Shown: one piece after another, positions 7,586 to 15,728 of the stretch | Position numbering within the stretch: the stretch's first letter is position 1 | How the letters are laid out: each line of letters begins with the position of its first letter | Assembly (NCBI GenBank): GCA_003447235.1 | Contig: DLZV01000026.1 | Span: 1-57,537, forward strand | Direction: 5' to 3' | From: Prevotella sp. | GTDB lineage: Bacteria > Bacteroidota > Bacteroidia > Bacteroidales > Bacteroidaceae | Length of the DNA: 57,537 nucleotides | The notes under the pieces: model-generated | Seen by the model: the letters and a program-made list of their open reading frames with translations, nothing else | What the model was told of the DNA's origin: nothing | Databases searched by the model: none | Translations under genes and position numbers: made by a program

Positions 7586-9361
7586 ATGAAGGACTTTTTC
7601 AAAAACGTATTGGCTACGGCGGTCGGTGTGCTGCTTGTAGGTTTCATCACGGGCTTTTTCATGGTGGTCAGCCTGGTGGGCATGGCGCTCTCCCAGAGCG
7701 AGACGGCTCCAGTGGCGGACAACTCCGTACTGGTGCTCAGACTCACGGGGTCGCTCTCGGAGCGGGCCAACGACGACGTGCTCGCCTCGCTGTTCGGCGA
7801 CCGAATCCCGAAGCTGGGACTTGCCACGATGACGGAGGCCATCCGCCAAGCCAAGGAGAGTGATAAAGTCAAGGGTATCTATATCGAGGCGGGTGCGTTT
7901 GCCCCCGATTCCTACGCCTCGTTCGCTGCCATCCGTCGCGAACTGGAGGAGTTCCGCAAGGCCGGAAAGTGGATCGTCGCCTATGGCGACTCCTATACGC
8001 AGGGGGCTTATTATCTGGCCTCGGTGGCCGACAAGGTCTATCTCAATCCGCAGGGACAAGTCGATTGGCACGGCCTGGGATCTGAACCGGTATTCGTCAA
8101 GGACCTGCTGGCCAAACTCAATGTCCGCATGCAGGTAGCAAAGGTCGGCACGTACAAGAGCGCCACGGAGATGTTTACGGGCGAGAAGATGAGCGATGCG
8201 GACCGCCAGCAGACCACGGCCTACCTCACGGGCATCTGGCAGAACGTTGTCTCCGCCGTGGGCAAGAGCCGCAGCCTCACGGCTCAGCAACTCAATGCCT
8301 ACGCCGACAGCCTCGTCTCGCTGGCTGCTCCCCAGGACTATGTGCGGATGCGGATGGTGGATGGGTTGCTCTATACGGACCAGGTACGCCAGGCAGTGAA
8401 GAAAAAAATGGGTCTCTCGCCCGATGACGAGATTCCGCAGGTGAGCATGTCCGACTTGCTGGCTGCTGGACCTGAGGACAAGAAGGGCGACGAGATCGCC
8501 ATCTACTATGCTGTGGGCGACATCGTCGATGGTGTGGTCGCCATGCCTTCGCGCGAGAGTGTGATCGACGCACAGAAGGTATGTGCCGACTTGCAGGATC
8601 TCGCCAAGGACAAGGACGTGAAGGCTGTGGTGTTGCGCGTCAACAGCCCGGGTGGATCGGCCTATGCTTCCGAGCAGATCTGGCACCAGGTAATGGAACT
8701 GAAGAAGGTGAAGCCCGTCGTCGTCTCGATGGGTAGTTATGCAGCCTCGGGTGGTTACTACATCAGTTGTCCGGCCAACTGGATTGTGGCTGAGCCCAAT
8801 ACGCTGACCGGATCCATTGGTATCTTTGGTATGTTCCCCGATGTGAGCGGACTGCTCAGGGAAAAACTGGGACTGAAGTTTGATGAGGTGAAAACCAACA
8901 AATATGCGCTCTTTGGTACGCGCTCGCGTCCGTTCACCGCCGATGAACTCAGCCACCTGGAGTCGTATATCGACCGTGGTTATAAGCTCTTCCGTCAGCG
9001 TGTGGCCGATGGCCGCCGTCTCAAGGTTGATCAGGTGGAGCAGGTGGCCCAGGGTCATGTGTGGTTGGGGCAGGACGCCCTGAGGATCGGTCTTGTCGAC
9101 CAGCTCGGTGGCGTCGAGGTGGCTCTGCGCAAGGCGGCCCAACTGGCGAAGCTCACGCAGTGGCATTCCTCTGCCTATCCGGTGCTCCCCGACTACCTTT
9201 CGCAGTTGCTCGATCTCCCAGGAGCAGCCCGTGGCAACTATCTCGACGAGCAGATGCGACAGTCGCTGGGTGCTTACTATGAGCCGTTTGCCCTCATCAG
9301 AGACCTCCAGGCGCAGAATCCGGTCCAGGCGCGTCTGCCGTTCGAACCGAATATTCATTAA
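7586..9361 (+). CDS. sppA: Signal peptide peptidase SppA, 67K type
   Basis: A 591-residue membrane-anchored serine protease with one N-terminal transmembrane segment (about residues 13-36) and two tandem peptidase S49 domains. The Ser-Lys dyad is visible: Lys191 in KVGTYKSATEMF of the first domain, and Ser388 in MGSYAASGGYY of the second. Family role: degradation of signal peptides left in the membrane after secretion. It is the first gene of a run with lpxK, punA and thiL, a familiar Bacteroidales order. Length and domain layout are normal. Confidence 0.95.
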   Translation: MKDFFKNVLATAVGVLLVGFITGFFMVVSLVGMALSQSETAPVADNSVLVLRLTGSLSERANDDVLASLFGDRIPKLGLATMTEAIRQAKESDKVKGIYIEAGAFAPDSYASFAAIRRELEEFRKAGKWIVAYGDSYTQGAYYLASVADKVYLNPQGQVDWHGLGSEPVFVKDLLAKLNVRMQVAKVGTYKSATEMFTGEKMSDADRQQTTAYLTGIWQNVVSAVGKSRSLTAQQLNAYADSLVSLAAPQDYVRMRMVDGLLYTDQVRQAVKKKMGLSPDDEIPQVSMSDLLAAGPEDKKGDEIAIYYAVGDIVDGVVAMPSRESVIDAQKVCADLQDLAKDKDVKAVVLRVNSPGGSAYASEQIWHQVMELKKVKPVVVSMGSYAASGGYYISCPANWIVAEPNTLTGSIGIFGMFPDVSGLLREKLGLKFDEVKTNKYALFGTRSRPFTADELSHLESYIDRGYKLFRQRVADGRRLKVDQVEQVAQGHVWLGQDALRIGLVDQLGGVEVALRKAAQLAKLTQWHSSAYPVLPDYLSQLLDLPGAARGNYLDEQMRQSLGAYYEPFALIRDLQAQNPVQARLPFEPNIH

Positions 9362-9385
9362 TCCTCCTAATCTCCGAAAAGTGTT

Positions 9386-10618
9386 GTGGAAGGCGATTTC
9401 ATCAAAATATACGACTGGTTGCGCCCCCTGAGCTGGCTCTACGGGCTGGGCGTGGGCTTTCGCAACCAACTCTTCGAATTGGGCATTCTCCGAAGCCGGA
9501 GTTTCAGTGTGCCCGTCATCTCGGTGGGCAATATCACCGTGGGCGGATCGGGCAAAACGCCGCATGTGGAGTATCTCATCCGCCTGTTGCAGGACAAGGC
9601 AAAGGTGGCGGTGCTCAGCAGGGGCTATAAGCGCAAGAGCCGGGGCTATCTGCTGGCAGAGGACGACACGCCGATGAGGCTGATCGGAGACGAGCCGTAC
9701 CAGATGAAGCGCAAGTTTCCGAAGATCCATGTCGCGGTGGACAAGAAGCGCTGCGAGGGTATCGATCGCCTCACTTCCGACGAGGCTACTTGCGACACCG
9801 ATGTCGTGCTCCTCGACGACGCCTACCAGCACCGCTATGTCAAACCGGGCATCAATATCTTGCTCGTCGATTACCATCGCCTTATCCTCTACGATGAGTT
9901 GTTGCCCGCGGGAAGGCTCCGCGAGCCGAAGAGTGGGAAGGACCGTGCCGACATCGTGATTATCACCAAGTGTCCGCCCGATCTCAAGCCGGTCGATTAC
10001 CGGGTGCTGACGAAGGCCATGAATCTCTTCCCCTACCAGGAGTTGTATTTCTCGTGTCTGGCCTACGACGAGCTCCACAGGCTCTTCGGAGAAGAAAAAA
10101 GAACGCTCGACAGCATCCTCAACCACCATGTGCTGCTGCTCACGGGCATTGCCTCGCCACGACAGATGGAGCTGGATCTCACGCCTTATGTCACGGGGAG
10201 CCCGCTCGACATCGCCACAAGGCCAATGGAGCCTGTCAAACCCTCCAGCCTCATCACGCCGCTGTCCTTCCCCGACCACCATGCGTTCAAGGCCAAGGAC
10301 ATTCGGAGAATCAACGAGGTGTTCGAAAGTCTGCCGGAGCCCAAACTCGTCATCACGACGGAGAAGGACGCTGCGCGACTGGAGCGTGTCGAGGGGCTGA
10401 GCGAGGCGTTGCGAAAGTGTCTTTATGTCCTTCCGCTGAGAATCCAGTTTATGCTGGATCAGGAAGAAAAATTCAATGATAAGATTATCAGTTATGTACG
10501 AAAAAATTCAAGAAACAGTCTCCTGGCTCAAAGCAAGGATGCACACAAGTCCAAAAACCGCCATCATTCTGGGCACGGGCCTCGGACAATTAGCTTCAGA
10601 AATAACCGACAGTTATGA
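9386..10618 (+). CDS. lpxK: Tetraacyldisaccharide 4'-kinase
   Basis: A 410-residue lipid A kinase that phosphorylates the 4' position of the tetraacyldisaccharide at the inner membrane. A hydrophobic N-terminal anchor region (residues ~10-32) precedes the Walker A GGSGKT (53-58). Family motifs RGYKRKSRGY, GDEPYQM and LLDDAYQHRY follow. Translation begins at a GTG; no in-frame ATG is nearby. The last ~35 residues are basic and His/Ser/Asn-rich, look unlike the family, and are read in another frame through the start of punA (125-base overlap from the punA ATG at 10494). The conserved part seems to end around YVRKNSRN. Confidence 0.93.
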   Translation: MEGDFIKIYDWLRPLSWLYGLGVGFRNQLFELGILRSRSFSVPVISVGNITVGGSGKTPHVEYLIRLLQDKAKVAVLSRGYKRKSRGYLLAEDDTPMRLIGDEPYQMKRKFPKIHVAVDKKRCEGIDRLTSDEATCDTDVVLLDDAYQHRYVKPGINILLVDYHRLILYDELLPAGRLREPKSGKDRADIVIITKCPPDLKPVDYRVLTKAMNLFPYQELYFSCLAYDELHRLFGEEKRTLDSILNHHVLLLTGIASPRQMELDLTPYVTGSPLDIATRPMEPVKPSSLITPLSFPDHHAFKAKDIRRINEVFESLPEPKLVITTEKDAARLERVEGLSEALRKCLYVLPLRIQFMLDQEEKFNDKIISYVRKNSRNSLLAQSKDAHKSKNRHHSGHGPRTISFRNNRQL

Positions 10619-11303
10619 GTTTTCCTATAAGGATATTCCCCATTTCCCCGTCTCTACGGTAGAGGGTCATGCAGGAAAACTGATCTTTGGCAAACTCGGA
10701 GGCAAGGACATCATGGCCATGGAGGGCCGTTTCCATTTCTATGAGGGCTACGCCATGAAGGAGGTGACGTTCCCGGTGCGCGTCATGCGTGCGCTGGAGA
10801 TCGAGACGCTCTTCGTCAGCAATGCCTCGGGAGGTATGAATCCCGACTTCCATGTGGGCGACCTGATGGTCATCACGGACCATATCAACTTCTTCCCCGA
10901 GCATCCCTTGCGCGGCAAGAACGACCCCATCGGTCCTCGCTTCCCGGATATGCACGAGGCTTATGACCACGAACTGGTGGCGCTGGCCGACGAGATTGGC
11001 CGCGAGAAGGGTATCAAACTCCAGCATGGTGTCTATGTGGGCGTCCAGGGCCCGACTTTCGAAACGCCGGCGGAGTATCGTATGTATCGCCTTCTCGGTG
11101 GCGACGCAGTGGGAATGAGCACCGTTCCCGAGGTGATTGTGGCGCGCCATAGTGGCATCAGAGTCTTCGGCGTGAGTGTCATCACCGACTTGGGTGGTTT
11201 CGACGTGCCCGTGGAGGTGAGCCACGAGGAGGTGCAGGAGGCTGCCAATGCGGCTCAGCCCCACATGACGGAACTCATGCGCGAGATGATTCGTCGGTCA
11301 TAG
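10494..11303 (+). CDS. punA: Purine-nucleoside phosphorylase (trimeric type)
   Basis: A 269-residue enzyme that cleaves inosine and guanosine with phosphate to base and ribose 1-phosphate. Family motifs: ILGTGLGQLA, the phosphate and ribose site HFPVSTVEGHAG and EGRFHFYEGY, SNASGGMN, the base-site GPTFETPAEYRM and a following VGMSTVPEVI. An upstream in-frame ATG at 10476 would add six residues; the ATG at 10494 better matches family N-termini. The gene begins inside the lpxK reading frame, so translational coupling is likely. Works with hpt (14375) in purine salvage. Confidence 0.94.
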   Translation: MYEKIQETVSWLKARMHTSPKTAIILGTGLGQLASEITDSYEFSYKDIPHFPVSTVEGHAGKLIFGKLGGKDIMAMEGRFHFYEGYAMKEVTFPVRVMRALEIETLFVSNASGGMNPDFHVGDLMVITDHINFFPEHPLRGKNDPIGPRFPDMHEAYDHELVALADEIGREKGIKLQHGVYVGVQGPTFETPAEYRMYRLLGGDAVGMSTVPEVIVARHSGIRVFGVSVITDLGGFDVPVEVSHEEVQEAANAAQPHMTELMREMIRRS

Positions 11304-11379
11304 ACGGATGGTCGGCTGAACGTGGGCCTACTCATATAATATATAAGGAGAAATATATATAGGTATATATAAAGCAGAA

Positions 11380-12489
11380 ATGGAAATCAACGAGATAGGG
11401 GAGTTTGGTCTGATCGATCGACTGACCAAGGGGCTTCCCACACACAATGCCTCTACCTTGATGGGGCCAGGCGACGATTGTGCGGTGATCGACAGTGGCG
11501 ATAAGCTGACGCTCATCACCTCGCAACTCTTCATGGAGGGCGTCCAGTTTGACCTGACTTACATTGACATGGAGCACCTGGCCTACAAGGCGGTTATGGC
11601 GACGATCAGCAATGTCTTTGCCATGAACGGTACGCCGCGCCAACTGACTGTCAGCATCGGCCTGGGAAAACGGTTTAAGGTCGAGGACCTGGATGCTTTC
11701 TATCAGGGCTTGCAAAAGGCGTGCGACAAGTGGGGAGTTGATATTGTAGGTGGCGACACCACGTCTTCCTTCACAGGACTGGCCATTGCGCTGACTTGTG
11801 TCGGTGAGGTGGCCAAGGAGGAGGTGGTCTATCGTCGTGGAGCGAAGGAGACCGACCTCATCTGTGTCTCTGGAGACCTGGGGGCTGCCTACATGGGACT
11901 GCAGATCCTGGAGCGCGAGAAGTCTGTCTATTATCAGCAGGTGGACGAATACAACAAGGAGATGCGTCAGGCAAAGGCCGAAGGCGATCAGGCGAAGATT
12001 CAGGCTTTGCAAAACAATCGTGCGGCCATAGAGGGTTTTCAGCCCGACTTTGCGGGTAAGGAATACCTCATCGACAGACAGTTGAAGCCCGAGGCGCGTG
12101 GAGACGTCTTGCAACTGCTCCGTCAAGCTGGCGTCCGTCCCACGTCTATGACGGATGTCTCAGATGGACTGGCTGCGGAGCTTCGCCACCTCTGTGAGCA
12201 AAGCCATTGTGGCTGTCGTGTCTATGAGAAGAACATCCCCATCGACTACCAGACGGCGGCGGCTTGCGAGGAGTTTAATATGAATCTTACTACTGCCGCC
12301 TTGAGCGGAGGTGAGGATTATGAACTTCTGTTTACCGTCCCTATCGGAGATCATGAGAAGATAGAGTCTATGGAAGGCATTCGCCAGATCGGCTATATCA
12401 CCAAGGAGCAGTTTGGTCGCTACCTGATCATGCGCGATGCCCAGGAGTTTGAACTTCGTTCCCAGGGCTGGGGAGAGGAGAAAAAGTAG
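11380..12489 (+). CDS. thiL: Thiamine-phosphate kinase
   Basis: A 369-residue enzyme that phosphorylates thiamine monophosphate to the active diphosphate using ATP. It has GPGDDCAV near residues 29-36, the VGGDTTSS metal-binding loop and the LSGGEDYELLF motif. A Lys/Glu/Gln-rich helical insertion (about residues 187-220) is present, as in several Bacteroidetes homologues. The upstream 76 bases are unusually AT-rich with repeated TATATA and an AAGGAG ribosome binding site at 11345-11350, fairly far from the ATG. Last gene of the sppA run. Confidence 0.93.
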   Translation: MEINEIGEFGLIDRLTKGLPTHNASTLMGPGDDCAVIDSGDKLTLITSQLFMEGVQFDLTYIDMEHLAYKAVMATISNVFAMNGTPRQLTVSIGLGKRFKVEDLDAFYQGLQKACDKWGVDIVGGDTTSSFTGLAIALTCVGEVAKEEVVYRRGAKETDLICVSGDLGAAYMGLQILEREKSVYYQQVDEYNKEMRQAKAEGDQAKIQALQNNRAAIEGFQPDFAGKEYLIDRQLKPEARGDVLQLLRQAGVRPTSMTDVSDGLAAELRHLCEQSHCGCRVYEKNIPIDYQTAAACEEFNMNLTTAALSGGEDYELLFTVPIGDHEKIESMEGIRQIGYITKEQFGRYLIMRDAQEFELRSQGWGEEKK

Positions 12490-12535
12490 GATCCGCATCC
12501 GCTCCTTTGGATACTAAGAAAGGTTTAGAAGATTT

Positions 12536-12564
12536 GCCCCTATTGGACTTATCCTGATAGGGGC
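12536..12564 (+). terminator. Hairpin after thiL
   Basis: Arms GCCCCTAT (12536-12543) and ATAGGGGC (12557-12564) are followed by a T-rich stretch (TTGTCCTAATTCTCTTTTG). A probable thiL terminator; the T run is interrupted. Confidence 0.6.
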
Positions 12565-12604
12565 TTGTCCTAATTCTCTTTTGTCTCTGATCATAGTAAT
12601 ACGC

Positions 12605-12682
12605 AAACGACCCATACAACGCTCGCAACGAGGAAGTCTTTTGGTTGACTTCTAATAGGTGCGAAGGTTGTATGGGTCGTTT
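12605..12682. terminator. Long hairpin between convergent thiL and nnr
   Basis: Perfect 16-bp arms AAACGACCCATACAAC (12605-12620) and its complement (12667-12682) enclose a second hairpin, GAAGTC (12633-12638) with GACTTC (12647-12652). The stem can work as a terminator for the minus-strand nnr. The inner loop shares TTGACTTC and AATAGGTGCG with the terminator at 5990-6030. Confidence 0.75.
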
Positions 12683-12765
12683 CTATTCTGTCCCTACAGG
12701 GCTACTGTGTTTTCAGTTGTCTCGTGAAGCTTCGTTCTGATCCGCCAGTTTCATGGAGAATCCAT

Positions 12766-14283
12766 TTACTCCGACAACCTCATAAAGGCTTGAGGCAGGT
12801 ATTCGATGAGGTCGCTGGCTATGAGGCTCTCTTTTCCCAGTGCCTTGGCAGCCAAGTCGCCTGCCAGTCCATGGAGGTACATTCCCATCATGGCTGCGTC
12901 TGCGGGTTGGTAGCCTCGTGCGAGTAGGCCGAGGAGGATGCCGGTGAGCACGTCGCCGCTTCCTGCCGTCGCCATACCGCTATTGCCCGTCGTGTTGAAG
13001 ATCACATGCCCGTCTGGCAGACAGAGCGCCGAATAGTGTCCCTTTAATATAATGTACGCGTGAAGAGATTTGGCCATTTCGGAGCACCGTTGCAGTCGTT
13101 CGTAGTCGCTGCCTGGTGTTGCTCCGAGCAGACGGTCGAATTCGCGCGGATGGGGAGTCAAGATCATTCCCTTCGGCAACTGCTGCATCCAGGTGCGGTG
13201 GCCAGAGAGAATGTTCAGCGCGTCGGCATCAGCCACGATGGGACACTGTGTGCGTCTGATCTGCGTGATCATGGCGATGGCAGTCGTCTCCTGCTGACCC
13301 AGTCCTGGTCCGATTGCCAAGGCGTCGTAGTCGGTAGCGTCGATTGCTTCCGAGAATACGGCATTGTCCTCGTCGATGCGGAGCACTGCCTCAGGCACGC
13401 TGATCTGCATGATGGCGCTATTGAACCTCGGGGTAGCTACGCTGAGTTTGCCCACACCAGCCCGCATGCAAGCCCGTGAGGCGAGGATAGAGGCACCAGC
13501 CATACCGTAGCTACCAGCTACGAGGAGGGCGTGTCCCATCATCCCTTTGTTGACGAACTCGCCTCTGTGGCGGATGTGCGCACGGATCAGCGCCTCTTCT
13601 GCCAGCGCGTAGCGCGCGTCGGTCTGTTCCACATACTGCTGGCTCAGTCGGATGTCCAACACCCGTACGCGTCCGATAAACTGCTGGTTGTCGGCAAAGA
13701 AGAAGGAGAGTTTCTTCTGGTGGAGCGTCAGCGTCAGGTCGGCACGGATGATGTTGCTACGGACGTTGAACGTGTTGTCCTCTGCCATTAGTCCCGATGG
13801 CAGGTCGATGCTGACAACGGTGGCGGGGCATTGGTTGATATATTTCACCAGCGAGGCAAAACCGCCTGTGAGTGGCTTGTTGAGGCCTGAGCCAAACAGA
13901 CCGTCGATGACGACTGTGCCTTTGGGTAGCTCGGGCGGGTCAAACTGTGTCGTCACTTCGGTGAGCTTCTTCGGGTGAATGTCGTCGCGAAGTCGCTGGA
14001 GGTTGGCCGCACAGTCGGGGGAGAGGTGCTTGGAGGTGTTGAAGAGGTAGATCTTCACATGATAGCCACGCTCCAGCAGCAGCCGCCCTACGGCCAGGGC
14101 GTCGCCTCCGTTGTTGCCCGGTCCGGCAAAGATGACTACTGGCGTGCGGTCGGTCCACTCTTCGGTGATGGCCATAGTGAGGACCTTCGCCGAACGCTCC
14201 ATCAGGTCAATCGAGTTGATTTGATCCTTTTCTATCGTGTATTTGTCCAACTCATGGAGTTGGGTGCTTGTGAAAATCTTCAT
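12766..14283 (-). CDS. nnr: Bifunctional NAD(P)H-hydrate epimerase / dehydratase
   Basis: A 505-residue repair enzyme for hydrated NAD(P)H. The N-terminal YjeF_N domain (about 1-215) has the epimerase motifs VVIFAGPGNNGGDALAVGR and DGLFGSGLN. The C-terminal ribokinase-like dehydratase domain (about 225-505) has the signatures ILTPHPREFDRLL and GNSGMATAGSGDVLTGI. Fusion of the two is normal in bacteria. The -7 box on the minus strand ends six bases before the ATG and there is no Shine-Dalgarno sequence, so the message is probably leaderless. Confidence 0.95.
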   Translation of the reverse strand: MKIFTSTQLHELDKYTIEKDQINSIDLMERSAKVLTMAITEEWTDRTPVVIFAGPGNNGGDALAVGRLLLERGYHVKIYLFNTSKHLSPDCAANLQRLRDDIHPKKLTEVTTQFDPPELPKGTVVIDGLFGSGLNKPLTGGFASLVKYINQCPATVVSIDLPSGLMAEDNTFNVRSNIIRADLTLTLHQKKLSFFFADNQQFIGRVRVLDIRLSQQYVEQTDARYALAEEALIRAHIRHRGEFVNKGMMGHALLVAGSYGMAGASILASRACMRAGVGKLSVATPRFNSAIMQISVPEAVLRIDEDNAVFSEAIDATDYDALAIGPGLGQQETTAIAMITQIRRTQCPIVADADALNILSGHRTWMQQLPKGMILTPHPREFDRLLGATPGSDYERLQRCSEMAKSLHAYIILKGHYSALCLPDGHVIFNTTGNSGMATAGSGDVLTGILLGLLARGYQPADAAMMGMYLHGLAGDLAAKALGKESLIASDLIEYLPQAFMRLSE

Positions 14284-14289
14284 GACGAT

Positions 14290-14298
14290 GCAAAATTA
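14290..14298 (-). promoter_or_regulatory. nnr -7 box TAATTTTGC
   Basis: A minus-strand match to TAnnTTTG immediately before the nnr ATG (14283). The transcription start would fall at or very near the start codon. Confidence 0.65.
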
Positions 14299-14343
14299 CA
14301 AAAAAATGTCGTATTATAGGACCGTTGTTTGCTTTATTTTTCG

Positions 14344-14352
14344 TAATTTTGC
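14344..14352 (+). promoter_or_regulatory. hpt -7 box TAATTTTGC
   Basis: An identical 9-base box on the plus strand, 45 bases from its divergent twin for nnr. TTG at 14325-14327 could serve as the -33 element with a 16-base gap. Confidence 0.65.
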
Positions 14353-14374
14353 GCAAAATAATCAACGCAATGTC

Positions 14375-14914
14375 ATGAGCAGAGTAACAATCAAGGACAA
14401 AACCTTTGAGGTGTCCATCACCGAGGAGGAGATTCAGCAGCGCGTTCGTGCCGTAGCCGATCGCATCAACCACGATTTACAGGGTAAAAACCCCATCTTT
14501 TTGGCCGTTCTCAATGGCTCGTTTGTCTTTGCCGCGGACTTGGTGCGCTGCATCACTATTCCGAGCGAGGTCTCTTTCGTTCGCCTCCAGTCTTATGAGG
14601 CGACGGAATCTACGGGCGTCGTCAAGGAAGTTATAGGCTTGTCCGCTGATATCAAGGGACGCAACATCGTCATCGTGGAGGATATCGTCGATACGGGCCG
14701 CACCATGAAGCACATGGTGGAGGAATTGAAGAAGTATCAGCCCAACAGTATCCGTATCTGCACATTGCTGCTCAAGCCGGGCAAGCTCACCGTGCCTCTT
14801 GACGTGGAGTATGCAGCACTGCGTATCCCCAACGACTTCATCGTTGGTTATGGTCTCGACTACGATCAGCAGGGACGCGGCTTGCGTGACATCTACACAT
14901 TGGTCGAAAAGTAA
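14375..14914 (+). CDS. hpt: Hypoxanthine phosphoribosyltransferase
   Basis: A 179-residue purine salvage enzyme making IMP or GMP from hypoxanthine or guanine and PRPP. The PRPP-binding loop IVEDIVDTGRTM and the AVLNGSFVFAADL and SYEATESTG segments are diagnostic. The ATG at 14375 was chosen because the protein then matches family length and the -7 box (14344-14352) lies just upstream; in-frame codons further 5' lie before this promoter. First gene of a probable hpt-adk-obg-pgeF cluster. Confidence 0.95.
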   Translation: MSRVTIKDKTFEVSITEEEIQQRVRAVADRINHDLQGKNPIFLAVLNGSFVFAADLVRCITIPSEVSFVRLQSYEATESTGVVKEVIGLSADIKGRNIVIVEDIVDTGRTMKHMVEELKKYQPNSIRICTLLLKPGKLTVPLDVEYAALRIPNDFIVGYGLDYDQQGRGLRDIYTLVEK

Positions 14915-14951
14915 ACCTTTGGCGGTCAGACCGGATTGAGCCATAGGCGTG

Positions 14952-14996
14952 GTCTGTTCCTCCCTCCTGCAGGTGTTTTGTGGGAGGAAGTGAGAC
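14952..14996 (+). other. Hairpin between hpt and adk
   Basis: GTCT with AGAC and TTCCTCCC (14957-14964) with GGGAGGAA (14982-14989) can form a long hairpin. No T run follows, so a partial terminator or a processing or attenuation element is possible. Confidence 0.45.
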
Positions 14997-15043
14997 TTGT
15001 GTGCTTTGGCCAATACGTTACGACTGCGCACATTTATTTATAT

Positions 15044-15616
15044 ATGAAGAATATCGTAATTTTTGGTGCACCTGGTGCTGGTAAGGGCACGCAGAGTGAC
15101 AAACTGATTGAGAAGTACGGTCTGGGCCACATCTCCACGGGTGATGTGTTGCGTAGCGAGATCAAGAACGGAACGGAACTTGGCAAGACGGCCAAGGGCT
15201 ATATCGACCAGGGTCAGTTGATTCCCGACGAGCTGATGATCGATATCCTCGCCAGCGTTTATGACAGTTTTGGTGCCGACCACAAGGGTGTCATCTTTGA
15301 TGGCTTCCCCCGCACCATCCCGCAGGCTGAGGCTTTGAAGAAAATGCTTGCCGAGCGCGGCCATGAGGTGGCAGCTATGATCGAGCTGTTCGTACCAGAG
15401 GATGAGCTGATGAAGCGTCTCTTGCTTCGCGGCCAGCAGTCCGGACGCAGCGACGACAATGAGGAGACCATCAAGAAGCGTCTCAATGTCTATCATTCTC
15501 AGACCGCTCCCCTCATCGATTGGTATGAAAAGGAGGGCATCCACCGTCATGTGGAGGGTCTCGGCACTATCGACGAGATCTTTGGTCGCGTCTGCGAGGT
15601 GGTCGACAAACTGTAA
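15044..15616 (+). CDS. adk: Adenylate kinase (short form)
   Basis: A 190-residue enzyme catalysing ATP + AMP to 2 ADP. The P-loop FGAPGAGKGTQ is at residues 7-17. The AMP site GHISTGDVLR and the FDGFPRTIPQAE segment are intact. The LID region is reduced (LLRGQQSGRSDDNEETIKKR), so this is the short variant without a zinc-binding LID, as is usual in Bacteroidetes. The ATG at 15044 gives the normal N-terminus MKNIVIFGAPG; upstream in-frame sequence has no family similarity. Confidence 0.96.
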   Translation: MKNIVIFGAPGAGKGTQSDKLIEKYGLGHISTGDVLRSEIKNGTELGKTAKGYIDQGQLIPDELMIDILASVYDSFGADHKGVIFDGFPRTIPQAEALKKMLAERGHEVAAMIELFVPEDELMKRLLLRGQQSGRSDDNEETIKKRLNVYHSQTAPLIDWYEKEGIHRHVEGLGTIDEIFGRVCEVVDKL

Positions 15617-15634
15617 ACTCTCTTGTTAATATAA

Positions 15635-15679
15635 AGGAGTATGGGACCTTTGCCGAACGTGCGTGGGCCTCATACTCCT
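15635..15679 (+). terminator. Hairpin between adk and obg
   Basis: AGGAGTATG (15635-15643) pairs with CATACTCCT (15671-15679), followed by CCGTTTTCC. It may partly terminate or attenuate transcription between adk and obg. Confidence 0.5.
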
Positions 15680-15728
15680 CCGTTTTCCACAACCCCTCTC
15701 CTCATTCCCTATTTTGAAAAGATAAGAA

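Noticed and set aside
7433..10282. A 949-codon open frame on the minus strand opposite sppA and lpxK
   Set aside because: It is antisense to strongly recognised genes, without motifs, promoter or ribosome binding site.
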